Shown here in pieces: positions 23,367 to 30,595 of a DNA stretch of 31,628 nucleotides. Position 1 is the stretch's first letter. Each line of letters opens with the position of its first letter. Both the position numbers and the translations under genes were made by a program. This stretch comes from a virus. The DNA is taken from positions 1 through 31,628 of IMG/VR virus record IMGVR_UViG_3300037041_000681, one strand, 5' to 3'. Below the pieces are notes generated by a model. That model was not told the DNA's origin and did not search any database. It saw only the letters and a list, made by a program, of their open reading frames with translations.

Positions 23367-23876
23367 ATGAACAAGGACAAAATTGAAAAAATGCTTTTAG
23401 AGTATGGAGTACACAACTTCACTATAAATGACGATGGAACTGTTGATGTTGATGGTGACTTAGTACTGTGGCCTCACACACTTCCATTCTCAATGGGATT
23501 TGAAGAATACTTTACATTTGGAATGGTTAATGGTGATTTTCATGGTGATAGAAATGGATTATGTACATTAAAAGGACTACCAAACTGGGTAAGTGGTGAT
23601 TACTTTGTTTGTCATAACTACTTAACTTCACTTAAACACTTACCAAAGTATATCGGTGGTGACTTATACATACATCACAATGATTTAAAAGATTTTGACT
23701 TAGAAGATACTTATATCGGTGGTGAAATATACGCGTGGTCTAACCCAAACTTAGACAAATTAAATCAAGAGTGGGCGTATGATGGTAAAAGAGGTATTGA
23801 TAAGATTGGTTCAATCAAAAATTACTATCTACTGATGAGTAGAGAGAGAAAAATAAACAGTATAATAAATGAGTAA
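23367..23876 (+). CDS. Phage leucine-rich-like beta-solenoid protein
   Basis: A 169-residue protein with a short solenoid: INDDGTVDVDGDLVLW, then LCTLKGLPNWVSGDYFVCHN, YLTSLKHLPKYIGGDLYIHHN, DLKDFDLEDTYIGGEIYAWSN, each about 20-23 residues long. The unit V-x-G-D-F/L-x-x-x-x-N-x-L-x-x-L is a repeat common in phage proteins (GDFYCSxNxLTSLxG type), here in a short form with about four copies. Such proteins often bind other proteins; no specific partner is known. The stop overlaps the next start by 8 nt (ATGAGTAA). Confidence 0.6.
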   Translation: MNKDKIEKMLLEYGVHNFTINDDGTVDVDGDLVLWPHTLPFSMGFEEYFTFGMVNGDFHGDRNGLCTLKGLPNWVSGDYFVCHNYLTSLKHLPKYIGGDLYIHHNDLKDFDLEDTYIGGEIYAWSNPNLDKLNQEWAYDGKRGIDKIGSIKNYYLLMSRERKINSIINE

Positions 23877-24129
23877 TAAAAAAGAAAAAGTGGTTGAGTT
23901 AAAACCAGAGGATATGTTTTATCCAGGCGACAGAGTAGAGATACTTAGACTAGCAAAAGTTGCTGTAGCTTCACACGATGATATGGAGAGTATATATCAC
24001 TTGTATAAGAAGTATATTAAGGCAAACGCTCCAAGATATAAAATTAACTGTACTTGTCCAACTTCGATTGGAGCTTACTACCAGAAGCTACTTGACTGGT
24101 ATTCAGAAAATGGAAGTAATTTTCAATAA
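23869..24129 (+). CDS. Conserved small phage protein (86 aa)
   Basis: An 86-residue protein. The C-terminal half, YKKYIKANAPRYKINCTCPT followed by SIGAYYQKLLDWYSEN, is a pattern I recall from small conserved proteins of Bacteroidetes phages (HxLYKKY...C..CP.SI...W..L..WY..N). The function is not known. It overlaps the LRR-like gene by 8 nt and is followed by the first methyltransferase gene after 16 nt. Two Cys (C-x-C) could take part in metal binding or a disulfide, but a zinc site is not complete in this protein alone. Confidence 0.5.
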   Translation: MSNKKEKVVELKPEDMFYPGDRVEILRLAKVAVASHDDMESIYHLYKKYIKANAPRYKINCTCPTSIGAYYQKLLDWYSENGSNFQ

Positions 24130-24145
24130 AAATAAAAAAAAGAAT

Positions 24146-25468
24146 ATGAAAAACAAAACAAAATTAATGTTAGGCGACAATATAGAGAGCCTTAAAAAAC
24201 TACCAGCAAACTCAATCGATAGTGTTGTAACGGATGGACCCTACGGCCTCACATTCATGAATAAAAAGTGGGATTATGATGTACCATCTGTTGAGTTCTG
24301 GAAAGAGGTATATAGAGTTTTGAAGCCAGGCGGTCATGTATTATCTTTCGGTGGAACAAGAACTTATCACAGAATGGTTGTTAATATAGAAGACGCAGGT
24401 TTTGAGATTAGAGACCAGATTATGTGGATTTACGGAAGTGGTTTTCCAAAATCTTTGAATGTTGGTAAGGCTGTTGATAAATTGAATGGAAGTGAGAGAG
24501 AGGTTGTTGGTAAAGATATATGTGGTACAAGAGAAGAACAAATTGGTGAATGGGGTATGAAGCAAGGTGAATATTACATAACAAAAGGCACCTCCGAGTG
24601 GGAAGGTTTTGGAACTGCTCTCAAGCCAGCAAACGAACCTATATGTTTAGCGAGAAAACCTTTATCAGAAAAATCTGTTGCTGAAAATGTTTTGAAATGG
24701 AGAACTGGTGGAATTAATGTTGATGGATGTCGTGTAGGAAGTGAGACCAAAACTAACTCAAATGGTAAAAAAAGTATGTATGGTGGCAATAGTTTATTTG
24801 AAAGTAAGACACATAATTTAGAAACAATATCACATGATTATGGTAGATTTCCAGCCAACATAATTTTTGAATGTATATGTGATGAGGTGATTAAGGGTGA
24901 GAAGGGTGAGATGTATGTTAGACGAAAGGTTAGTGGGTTTAGAGCAGATTTTATCGGTGGCGGTGATGTATTAAATAGTGGGTCATTAATGGGTAATTAT
25001 ACAGACAAAGGCGATATTCACACTAATCCTGATTGTCCTTGTAGATTGTTGGATGAGCAGAGTGGTGGAGCCTCACGATTTTTTTATCAAGCGAAAGTAT
25101 CAAAAGCCGAAAGGAATATGGGTTTAGAAGGGTTTGAGGAAGTTGAAATAAACTTTACTCCTGGCTTTGGTAGTAGAGATGATGATGGTAATATAATTAA
25201 AAGTGATGGTTCGTTAATGAAACCAATTTTGAGAAAAAATACTCATCCTACGGTCAAGCCGATTAATTTAATGACTTATCTATGTCGTTTAATTACACCA
25301 CCTAATGGTATTATATTAGACCCGTTTATGGGTTCTGGCTCAACAGGAGTAGCAGCACAATTAGAAGGTTTTAGATTTGTAGGAATGGAAATGGATAGTG
25401 AATACTTTAAGATTGCTGAGGCAAGAATTGAAAACTTTGAGAAATACACTAAGTTCACTAAAAAGTGA
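24146..25468 (+). CDS. DNA methyltransferase, beta-class, with DGPY motif
   Basis: A 440-residue protein. The frame is open from 23978, but the start is set at ATG 24146, after the context AAAAGAATATG and the previous stop; the extra N-terminus upstream would overlap the 86-aa gene and has no family match. Motif order is IV then I (beta-type): VVTDGPYGL at 27-35 (D30-G31-P32-Y33), then RVLKPGGHVLSF, HRM, and DPFMGSGSTGVAAQLEGF with D392 and F/G/G of motif I, then VGMEMDSEY. About 200 residues between them form a target-recognition region. It methylates adenine-N6 or cytosine-N4 in DNA, probably against host restriction. Motif IV is usually DPPY; the second position here is Gly, which is odd. 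Confidence 0.75.
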   Translation: MKNKTKLMLGDNIESLKKLPANSIDSVVTDGPYGLTFMNKKWDYDVPSVEFWKEVYRVLKPGGHVLSFGGTRTYHRMVVNIEDAGFEIRDQIMWIYGSGFPKSLNVGKAVDKLNGSEREVVGKDICGTREEQIGEWGMKQGEYYITKGTSEWEGFGTALKPANEPICLARKPLSEKSVAENVLKWRTGGINVDGCRVGSETKTNSNGKKSMYGGNSLFESKTHNLETISHDYGRFPANIIFECICDEVIKGEKGEMYVRRKVSGFRADFIGGGDVLNSGSLMGNYTDKGDIHTNPDCPCRLLDEQSGGASRFFYQAKVSKAERNMGLEGFEEVEINFTPGFGSRDDDGNIIKSDGSLMKPILRKNTHPTVKPINLMTYLCRLITPPNGIILDPFMGSGSTGVAAQLEGFRFVGMEMDSEYFKIAEARIENFEKYTKFTKK

Positions 25469-25484
25469 GAAACAATAATAATGA
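25460..25484 (+). promoter_or_regulatory. Conserved GTGAGAAACAATAATA box (copy 3)
   Basis: It overlaps the stop codon of the first methyltransferase gene, as the other copies do at 2798 and 15622, with one difference in the core (GAGAAAC for GAGGAAC). Copy 3 lies 54 nt upstream of a TTAGAAAAA promoter motif. The 132-nt gap to the next gene has no open frame of note. Confidence 0.5.
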
Positions 25485-25518
25485 TATAGATATATAGAAT
25501 ATATTTATTATACTTTGG

Positions 25519-25551
25519 TTAGAAAAATTGACTATATATCTATATTATATT
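25519..25551 (+). promoter_or_regulatory. Phage promoter motif (TTAGAAAAA / TATATTATA), copy 5
   Basis: TTAGAAAAA starts at 25519 and TATATTATATT at 25541, a 22-nt step. It is upstream of the second methyltransferase and terminase genes, with a longer leader (about 50 nt) than the other copies. That leader contains ACCGGCG, a rare GC-rich spot. Confidence 0.7.
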
Positions 25552-25600
25552 GTGTAATACCGGCGTAATCAAGACTAGTAAAAAATTAAAATAAAAGAAT

Positions 25601-26410
25601 ATGAATATTTTACAAGGAGACTGTTTTGAATTAATTAAAAATCAACCAGACAACTCTGTTGATTTAGTAATCACATCACCACCTTATGTTGATATAGTCA
25701 ACTATGGAAAAAAAGTAAGTGTAAAAAGTACTGATACTTATGTAGATTGGATACTACCACTTTTCAAAGAAATACATAGAGTATTGAAACCGAGTGGTTC
25801 ATTTATTCTAAATATAAACGATAAGACTGAAAAAGGTTTGAGGAGTACTTACATATATGATTTGATTAGTCGTAATGATAGAGAAACTAAATTAAAATTA
25901 TATGATACTTATATATGGCACAAGAAAAATGGTATACCAAATGGAGGTACTAAAAGATTTAGAAATAATACTGAGTTTTTATTTCATTTTGTGAAGGATG
26001 TTAAACAATTAAAGTTTTATATGGATAGAGTATTAGAAGATACTAAAAGTAAAGGACATAAGCTTACAAAAGTAGGTTATGAAACAAATAATATGGATGA
26101 AACAAAAAGATATTATTACAAGATTGAAAAAATAGTTAATGATAAAGTAAGACCAGATAATGTTTTTAGATTTTCAACAGCAGGAGCTTCAAGAGATAAT
26201 ACAATTAAACACCCAGCACCTTACCACAAAGAATTACCACTATATTTCATAAATTTACTTACGGATGAAAATGATGTAGTATTAGACCCGTTTAGTGGTA
26301 TTGGAACAACTGGACTTGCTTGTAAAGAACTTAACAGAGATTATATTGGATATGAACTAAACGAAGTATATCATGAGTTTAGTATAAAAAGATTAAATAA
26401 TCATGCCTAA
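25601..26410 (+). CDS. DNA methyltransferase (SPPY motif, beta-class)
   Basis: A 269-residue protein. Motif IV is LVITSPPY at 22-29, motif I is VVLDPFSGIGTTGLA (D229 onward) followed by YIGYELNEVY, and RVLKPSGSF is the conserved X-like segment after motif IV. The order IV...I fits beta-type N4-cytosine or N6-adenine enzymes; an SPPY motif is more common in N4-cytosine enzymes. The enzyme is distinct from the DGPY enzyme just upstream, so the phage has two specificities. It lies directly before TerS (8-nt overlap), so methylation may be timed with packaging. The target sequence cannot be read from the protein. Confidence 0.8.
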   Translation: MNILQGDCFELIKNQPDNSVDLVITSPPYVDIVNYGKKVSVKSTDTYVDWILPLFKEIHRVLKPSGSFILNINDKTEKGLRSTYIYDLISRNDRETKLKLYDTYIWHKKNGIPNGGTKRFRNNTEFLFHFVKDVKQLKFYMDRVLEDTKSKGHKLTKVGYETNNMDETKRYYYKIEKIVNDKVRPDNVFRFSTAGASRDNTIKHPAPYHKELPLYFINLLTDENDVVLDPFSGIGTTGLACKELNRDYIGYELNEVYHEFSIKRLNNHA

Positions 26411-26795
26411 AAATATAAAAACAGAAGAAATAGTTGACGCCATTGTTAAGATGAGGTTAGAGAAAAATGCTTCTAACAAAACTATAATGGATTTTCTAAA
26501 GAACGAACTTGGATATAAACAAGCGTATTCTTATGAATTACTACAATCCGCAAGAAAAAAAATACAAGAAGTATATACACGAAACATAGAGGAACATTTT
26601 GAAGAAGCAAAAGGTCAACTAGAAGAAATGTTAGAAAAAGCAACCAAAAGAGGTGATAGTAGATTGATGTTACAGATTAGACAGGAGTTAAATAAACTAC
26701 TCGGTTTATATTCAGCTGAAAAGATTGACATTACATCTGGTGGTGATAAAATTACAGAAATAAGACTGATACAAGTTAATAAAAAAGATGAGTAG
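26403..26795 (+). CDS. terS: Terminase small subunit
   Basis: A 130-residue protein between a methyltransferase and TerL. The N-terminal 50 residues form a helix-turn-helix-like DNA-binding part (IVDAIVKMRLEKNASNKTIM, then ELGYKQAYSYELLQSARKKI), and the following Lys/Glu-rich helices (HFEEAKGQLEEMLEKATKRG) fit the oligomerisation coiled coil. The small subunit recognises the packaging site and loads TerL. Start and end overlap neighbours by 8 nt each (ATGCCTAA and ATGAGTAG). No motif distinguishes a cos from a pac type. Confidence 0.75.
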   Translation: MPKNIKTEEIVDAIVKMRLEKNASNKTIMDFLKNELGYKQAYSYELLQSARKKIQEVYTRNIEEHFEEAKGQLEEMLEKATKRGDSRLMLQIRQELNKLLGLYSAEKIDITSGGDKITEIRLIQVNKKDE

Positions 26796-27960
26796 TTTAG
26801 AAATCCAACACACAAATGTATTCACAAGAAGTTTTGAAGCCCTACAAAACCCAGATATAAGATTTGTGATTGAACAAGGAGGTTCTAGGTCTTCAAAGAC
26901 TTGGAGCCTCTGTCAAATGTTTATTGTATATTGTCTTACTACACCTAAAAAGACTATATCAATAATTAGAAAGACAATGCCTACACTGCGCTCAACTGTA
27001 ATGAGGGATTTTTTCACAGTAATGAAAGACTTAAACATATATAATGTTAAAAACCACCACAAAACAGAAAACATATACAAGTTTGATAATGGAAGTGAGG
27101 TTGAGTTCTTTGGAGCAGATGATGAACAAAAGCTTAGAGGTAGAAGAAGGGATATACTTTGGATTAATGAAGCGAATGAATTGAATTATGAAGAATATAC
27201 ACAGTTGAATATGAGAACTACGGATAAATTGTTCTTTGACTTTAATCCATCTGACAACTTCCACTGGTTATATGACCTTATATCAAGAAAAGAAAGTATA
27301 TTAATCCATTCAACATACAAAGATAACCCATTTTTATCTGACGCTCAGGTTAAAGAGATTGAATACTTGATAAATGTTGACGAGAGTTACTATAAGATAT
27401 ACGCTTTGGGTGAAAAAGGTACTGGTAAGACTACAATATACACAGGTTGGAAGTACTTTAATGAAAAGATAGACACGAAAGAAACTATATACGGACTGGA
27501 TTTTGGATATAATCACCCTACAGCCTTAATTAAAGCTGAGTTCATAGAGAATAAAGTATATATTTCAGAAGTATTATATGAAAGTAAGTTGACTGTAAGT
27601 GACTTGATAAACAGAATGAAGGAGTTAGGTATTGGTTTTAAGAACGAAATTGTGTGTGATACGGCTAGACCAGAGATTATAGAAGACCTTAGAAGGAGTG
27701 GATATAACGCAAGAGAAGCGATTAAGGCTGTTAAAGCGGGTATTGATAGTGTAAAGTCTAGTGAATTATTCATACACAAAGAGAGTTTGAACTTAGTTAA
27801 AGAAATCAGTTCATATAAGTGGAAAAGTAATGGTGATATAATACTGGATGAACCAGTTAAAGTTTATGATGACGCGATGGACGCAATGAGGTACGCCATT
27901 CACTACTATAAGGAAAGGAATAAGAGAAGTAATCCAAATAGTTTTAAGATTTTTTATTAA
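26788..27960 (+). CDS. terL: Terminase large subunit
   Basis: A 390-residue protein with both domains. ATPase: Walker A-like QGGSRSSKTW at 30-39 (K37), Walker B ILWINEAN at 123-130 (E128). Nuclease: YGLDFGYNHPTALIKAE with D238, CDTARPEIIEDLRR, and DDAMDAMRYAI near the C-terminus, giving the acidic triad of an RNase H-fold. The enzyme drives DNA into the prohead and cuts it. It is coupled to TerS by an 8-nt overlap. It is shorter than many TerL proteins (about 450-550), which fits compact Bacteroidetes phage versions. The gene ends 5 nt before the next promoter motif. Confidence 0.9.
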   Translation: MSSLEIQHTNVFTRSFEALQNPDIRFVIEQGGSRSSKTWSLCQMFIVYCLTTPKKTISIIRKTMPTLRSTVMRDFFTVMKDLNIYNVKNHHKTENIYKFDNGSEVEFFGADDEQKLRGRRRDILWINEANELNYEEYTQLNMRTTDKLFFDFNPSDNFHWLYDLISRKESILIHSTYKDNPFLSDAQVKEIEYLINVDESYYKIYALGEKGTGKTTIYTGWKYFNEKIDTKETIYGLDFGYNHPTALIKAEFIENKVYISEVLYESKLTVSDLINRMKELGIGFKNEIVCDTARPEIIEDLRRSGYNAREAIKAVKAGIDSVKSSELFIHKESLNLVKEISSYKWKSNGDIILDEPVKVYDDAMDAMRYAIHYYKERNKRSNPNSFKIFY

Positions 27961-27965
27961 ATGTG

Positions 27966-27997
27966 TTAGAAAAATCAACTTTAGGATATATTATATA
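27966..27997 (+). promoter_or_regulatory. Phage promoter motif (TTAGAAAAA / TATATTATA), copy 6
   Basis: TTAGAAAAA starts at 27966 and TATATTATA at 27987, a 21-nt step, 18 nt before the ATG at 28016. It heads the tail chaperone and fibre block. Confidence 0.7.
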
Positions 27998-28015
27998 AAA
28001 AGAAAAGAAAAGAAT

Positions 28016-28540
28016 ATGTATAATTTTAAATTTAATGAAAAAGATTATAGTCTTCCGAATACTTGGGAAGATTTAACTGTTGAAGTTTTTATAGAAGTAT
28101 TGAAACTAGAAAAAACAAAAGACTTATATCAATTTGATGAATTGTATGTCGCAAAAATGATTGAAATACTTTTAGGTATAAGTGAAGAGGAGTTGAATGA
28201 CTTTGACCTTGATATATTTTCAACACTGGTACAAGAGGTAGGCTTCTTACAAAATGTACCAACTTATGAAAACAAAAAAGAAATCTTTATTGATGAAGTG
28301 AAGTATGTTACACCAGCTAACTTTAACAAACTTAGTTTAGGTGAGTACGCGTCAATCAAAACTCTTACAAAGGACAAACCTTATGAAGAACAAATGTTGA
28401 CTATACTATCTATAATTGTAAGACCAGAGGGTGAGAAGTTCGAAGCGTCAAAGATAAATGAAAGAAAGGAGAGGTTCAAAAAACTTAGACTAGTGGATGT
28501 AAATGAATGTGTTAATTTTTTTTTAAGTGGGAGCAACTAA
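28016..28540 (+). CDS. Tail-assembly chaperone (gpG-like, upstream frame)
   Basis: A 174-residue protein that opens with YNFKFNEKDYSLPNTWEDLT then VEVFIEVLKLEK, a pattern common in tail-assembly chaperone candidates of Bacteroidetes phages. It ends shortly after a T9 run that holds the slippery heptamer T TTT TTA in its own frame (28519-28525). A -1 slip there joins it to the next frame to give a 257-residue fusion, as lambda gpG and gpGT do. These proteins bind the tape measure and recruit tail-tube subunits. The tape measure lies elsewhere on the circle (7688-9904), which is unusual for the pair. Confidence in the chaperone role comes mainly from the frameshift and paired small frames. Confidence 0.65.
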   Translation: MYNFKFNEKDYSLPNTWEDLTVEVFIEVLKLEKTKDLYQFDELYVAKMIEILLGISEEELNDFDLDIFSTLVQEVGFLQNVPTYENKKEIFIDEVKYVTPANFNKLSLGEYASIKTLTKDKPYEEQMLTILSIIVRPEGEKFEASKINERKERFKKLRLVDVNECVNFFLSGSN

Positions 28541-28550
28541 TGTTCTCCCA
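28519..28550 (+). other. Programmed -1 frameshift signal
   Basis: T TTT TTA at 28519-28525 is in the right phase of the upstream gene for a -1 slip (codons TTT, TTA). It is followed after 2 nt by a hairpin: TGGGAG (28528-28533) pairs with CTCCCA (28545-28550), and inner AAC with GTT around a TAAT loop, with one bulged C. The frame entered is open just downstream of a TAA and continues into the 28540-28788 frame. The spacer is shorter than the usual 5-9 nt. Confidence 0.7.
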
Positions 28551-28788
28551 GTATAAAAATCTTTTTAATAAGGGTACAAAAGCAGAAGACCACAGATTAG
28601 GACAGGTGACAATGAATGAAAAATGGCAGTGGATTTCAATGGTAGATAGACTTTCAAACGGTGACATTACAAAACACACTGAGATATATGAAATGAATTA
28701 TGTATATTGTCTAAACATTTTATCTTACTGGTATGAAAGAGACACTTACAACGAAAACATAAATAATATAAGAAAAAGACATGGCTAA
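28540..28788 (+). CDS. Tail-assembly chaperone extension (gpT-like, downstream frame)
   Basis: The frame from 28525 to 28788 is open; its part from the ATG at 28540 encodes 82 residues. ATG 28540 overlaps the upstream TAA (TAATG), so reinitiation is another possible route, but the slippery site favours expression as a -1 fusion with the 28016 gene. The protein is helical and Trp/Tyr-rich ([18 protein letters not shown], then [15 protein letters not shown]). The stop overlaps the start of the next gene by 8 nt (ATGGCTAA). It probably contacts the tape measure when fused, as gpGT does in lambda. Confidence 0.65.
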   Translation: MFSQYKNLFNKGTKAEDHRLGQVTMNEKWQWISMVDRLSNGDITKHTEIYEMNYVYCLNILSYWYERDTYNENINNIRKRHG

Positions 28789-30145
28789 TAATAGTTTTTC
28801 AGTTAATCAAATCGTTTCAATCTTTAGAGACTTAGCTCTAAGACACGATATGATAAATGATTTTGGATACGGACCTTCTTACAACATTGGAGCTTCAAGA
28901 CCAATGAGGTTTCCCTACTTGTGGATTGAACAAGGACAGGCTCAGGTATTAAAATCTATAAATGGATATAAGGAGAACATATACGCGTTCCAAATATACT
29001 GTATGGATAAGATAAACAAGGGTGATGACAACTACGATGAAATCATATCCGATACGAAGTTTATTTTAGACAGTATAATAAGTGATATGTCACAACACAA
29101 GTACTATGTTGACTTGAACCTTAGTTTGTTTCAAGACATTACTATGGAGGTAGTTGTTGAGGCTACGGATGATAATGTAAATGGATGGATTGCGAATGTA
29201 TCACTCAAAAATCCAGTTAGATATACACCTTGTAATGTACCGATTGAGCCGATAAGTGGATATACTACTACATTGAATGCTTCGATTACAGAGTATAGAT
29301 TGATTGGAGCGACAGGACCACAAGGACCGACAGGACCATCTGGTGCAACAGGACCGCAGGGTATTCAAGGTGAAGTTGGAGCAACGGGCTCACAAGGATT
29401 ACAAGGTATTCAAGGTGTGACTGGTTCACAAGGTGAAGTTGGTGCTACTGGACCACAAGGATTACAAGGAGCAACAGGTTCACAAGGTATTCAAGGAGAA
29501 ATCGGACCGACAGGGCCTGCTGGTGCTACTGGTGCGGCAGGCTCGTCAGGTGCCACAGGACCACAAGGTCTAACAGGTCCATCTGGTGATATGAACTTCA
29601 ATTATTATACTTCATCAACAATAGGTTCATATCATTCATTCCATGTCAATAATGTTTCACTACAAAATCAAGTAATAAATACAAATCAACTTGGTATATA
29701 TCCTATCTATATCAGAAGGAGTGTAACTATCGACCAAATTGGTATATTCATAGGTACTCTATCAGCTGGTAATAGTGTTTTCGGTTTATATGATAACATA
29801 AATGGAGTTCCGAACAATCTTTTATTCGGTAATACAGCAAGTCCTTTCAATAATGGTATAACTTCTGCACAAACTTGGACCTTACCTTCACCGATTTCAC
29901 TACAAGCTGGAGTTTATTATGTAGCTTGGAATAGCAGTTCTGCTGCAAACTTTAGGTCAACTCCTTCTAGTACACCTGTGGCGGTTTTTTCACAAGGTAA
30001 TGCCAACTCAGCTAATGGAAGCGCTTTATTCAAGGGTCTTACTTATTCAGGTAATCTACCCTCGAATTGGAATACACAACCAGGAACGGTAACTGGTGCT
30101 GGTGTGGGAACTATAATACCTCATGTTGTTTTTAGAATAGTATAA
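28781..30145 (+). CDS. Tail-terminator-like domain fused to collagen-like stalk and adhesin-like head
   Basis: A 454-residue protein of three parts. Residues 1-165 resemble tail-terminator/completion proteins of Bacteroidetes phages ([63 protein letters not shown], then [10 protein letters not shown] and a Cys-containing RYTPCNVPI end). Residues 176-268 are 31 Gly-X-Y triplets rich in GPQ, GAT and GPT. Residues about 270-454 form a beta-rich domain related to the C-terminus of the second fibre, sharing [24 protein letters not shown] and a VFRIV end. The first domain should sit near the head-tail junction, so the collagen part may form a neck whisker or side fibre. The domain call is from memory of family patterns and is moderate; the collagen repeat is certain. 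Confidence 0.6.
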   Translation: MANNSFSVNQIVSIFRDLALRHDMINDFGYGPSYNIGASRPMRFPYLWIEQGQAQVLKSINGYKENIYAFQIYCMDKINKGDDNYDEIISDTKFILDSIISDMSQHKYYVDLNLSLFQDITMEVVVEATDDNVNGWIANVSLKNPVRYTPCNVPIEPISGYTTTLNASITEYRLIGATGPQGPTGPSGATGPQGIQGEVGATGSQGLQGIQGVTGSQGEVGATGPQGLQGATGSQGIQGEIGPTGPAGATGAAGSSGATGPQGLTGPSGDMNFNYYTSSTIGSYHSFHVNNVSLQNQVINTNQLGIYPIYIRRSVTIDQIGIFIGTLSAGNSVFGLYDNINGVPNNLLFGNTASPFNNGITSAQTWTLPSPISLQAGVYYVAWNSSSAANFRSTPSSTPVAVFSQGNANSANGSALFKGLTYSGNLPSNWNTQPGTVTGAGVGTIIPHVVFRIV

Positions 30146-30168
30146 AAATAAAAAATAAAAATATAAAA

Positions 30169-30585
30169 ATGATTACATATAAAATCTCAAAAGATAGTTG
30201 GGCTACATATCAACTCTTTAACGACATATTAGAAGCTGAACAATGGACTTTAACTAACTTAGGTACAGGATATGCAGTTGAGGTTTCACCAGACGTACAA
30301 ATCACTCCACCAACAGCGGAAGAGAAATTAGAAGCGGACTTAAAATTTGGAGCGATGTTGATTGATATATTTTTAATCGACAATAGGCTTATTACACCTA
30401 ATGTCACACCAACAGAAAGTCTTAGTCTTTTATCTGAATTTGATAATATTGAAAAATTAGCAAGACTTGGTGATATAAAATCGGTTAGTATTCTTTTGAA
30501 TGGAGTACAAACTGACCCAAGACTTTTTACACAAGATAGAAAGGATAAGTATATGTCTATGATTAACGACCACTTACAAAATTAA
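30169..30585 (+). CDS. Conserved small phage protein (138 aa) between two fibre genes
   Basis: A 138-residue protein. It has a short beta-rich start ([18 protein letters not shown]) and an acidic middle, then [30 protein letters not shown] and a C-terminal [18 protein letters not shown] recall proteins with an FG-x-x-L-I-x-x-FLIDNR core and an RK-x-KY ending from Bacteroidetes phages, next to fibre genes. The function is not established. Its place between two collagen-like fibres suggests a fibre-assembly chaperone, which is inference from position. There is no transmembrane segment. Confidence 0.5.
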   Translation: MITYKISKDSWATYQLFNDILEAEQWTLTNLGTGYAVEVSPDVQITPPTAEEKLEADLKFGAMLIDIFLIDNRLITPNVTPTESLSLLSEFDNIEKLARLGDIKSVSILLNGVQTDPRLFTQDRKDKYMSMINDHLQN

Positions 30586-30595
30586 AAGAATAAAA

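Noticed and set aside
23978-24145. An N-terminal extension of the first methyltransferase from the ATG at 23978
   Set aside because: These 56 codons overlap the conserved 86-aa gene in another frame and look like an out-of-frame shadow; family-like sequence begins after ATG 24146, which also has the local start context.
29306-29584. CRISPR-like repeats
   Set aside because: The repeats are Gly-X-Y codons of a collagen-like protein with no regular spacer, and the frame is kept throughout.
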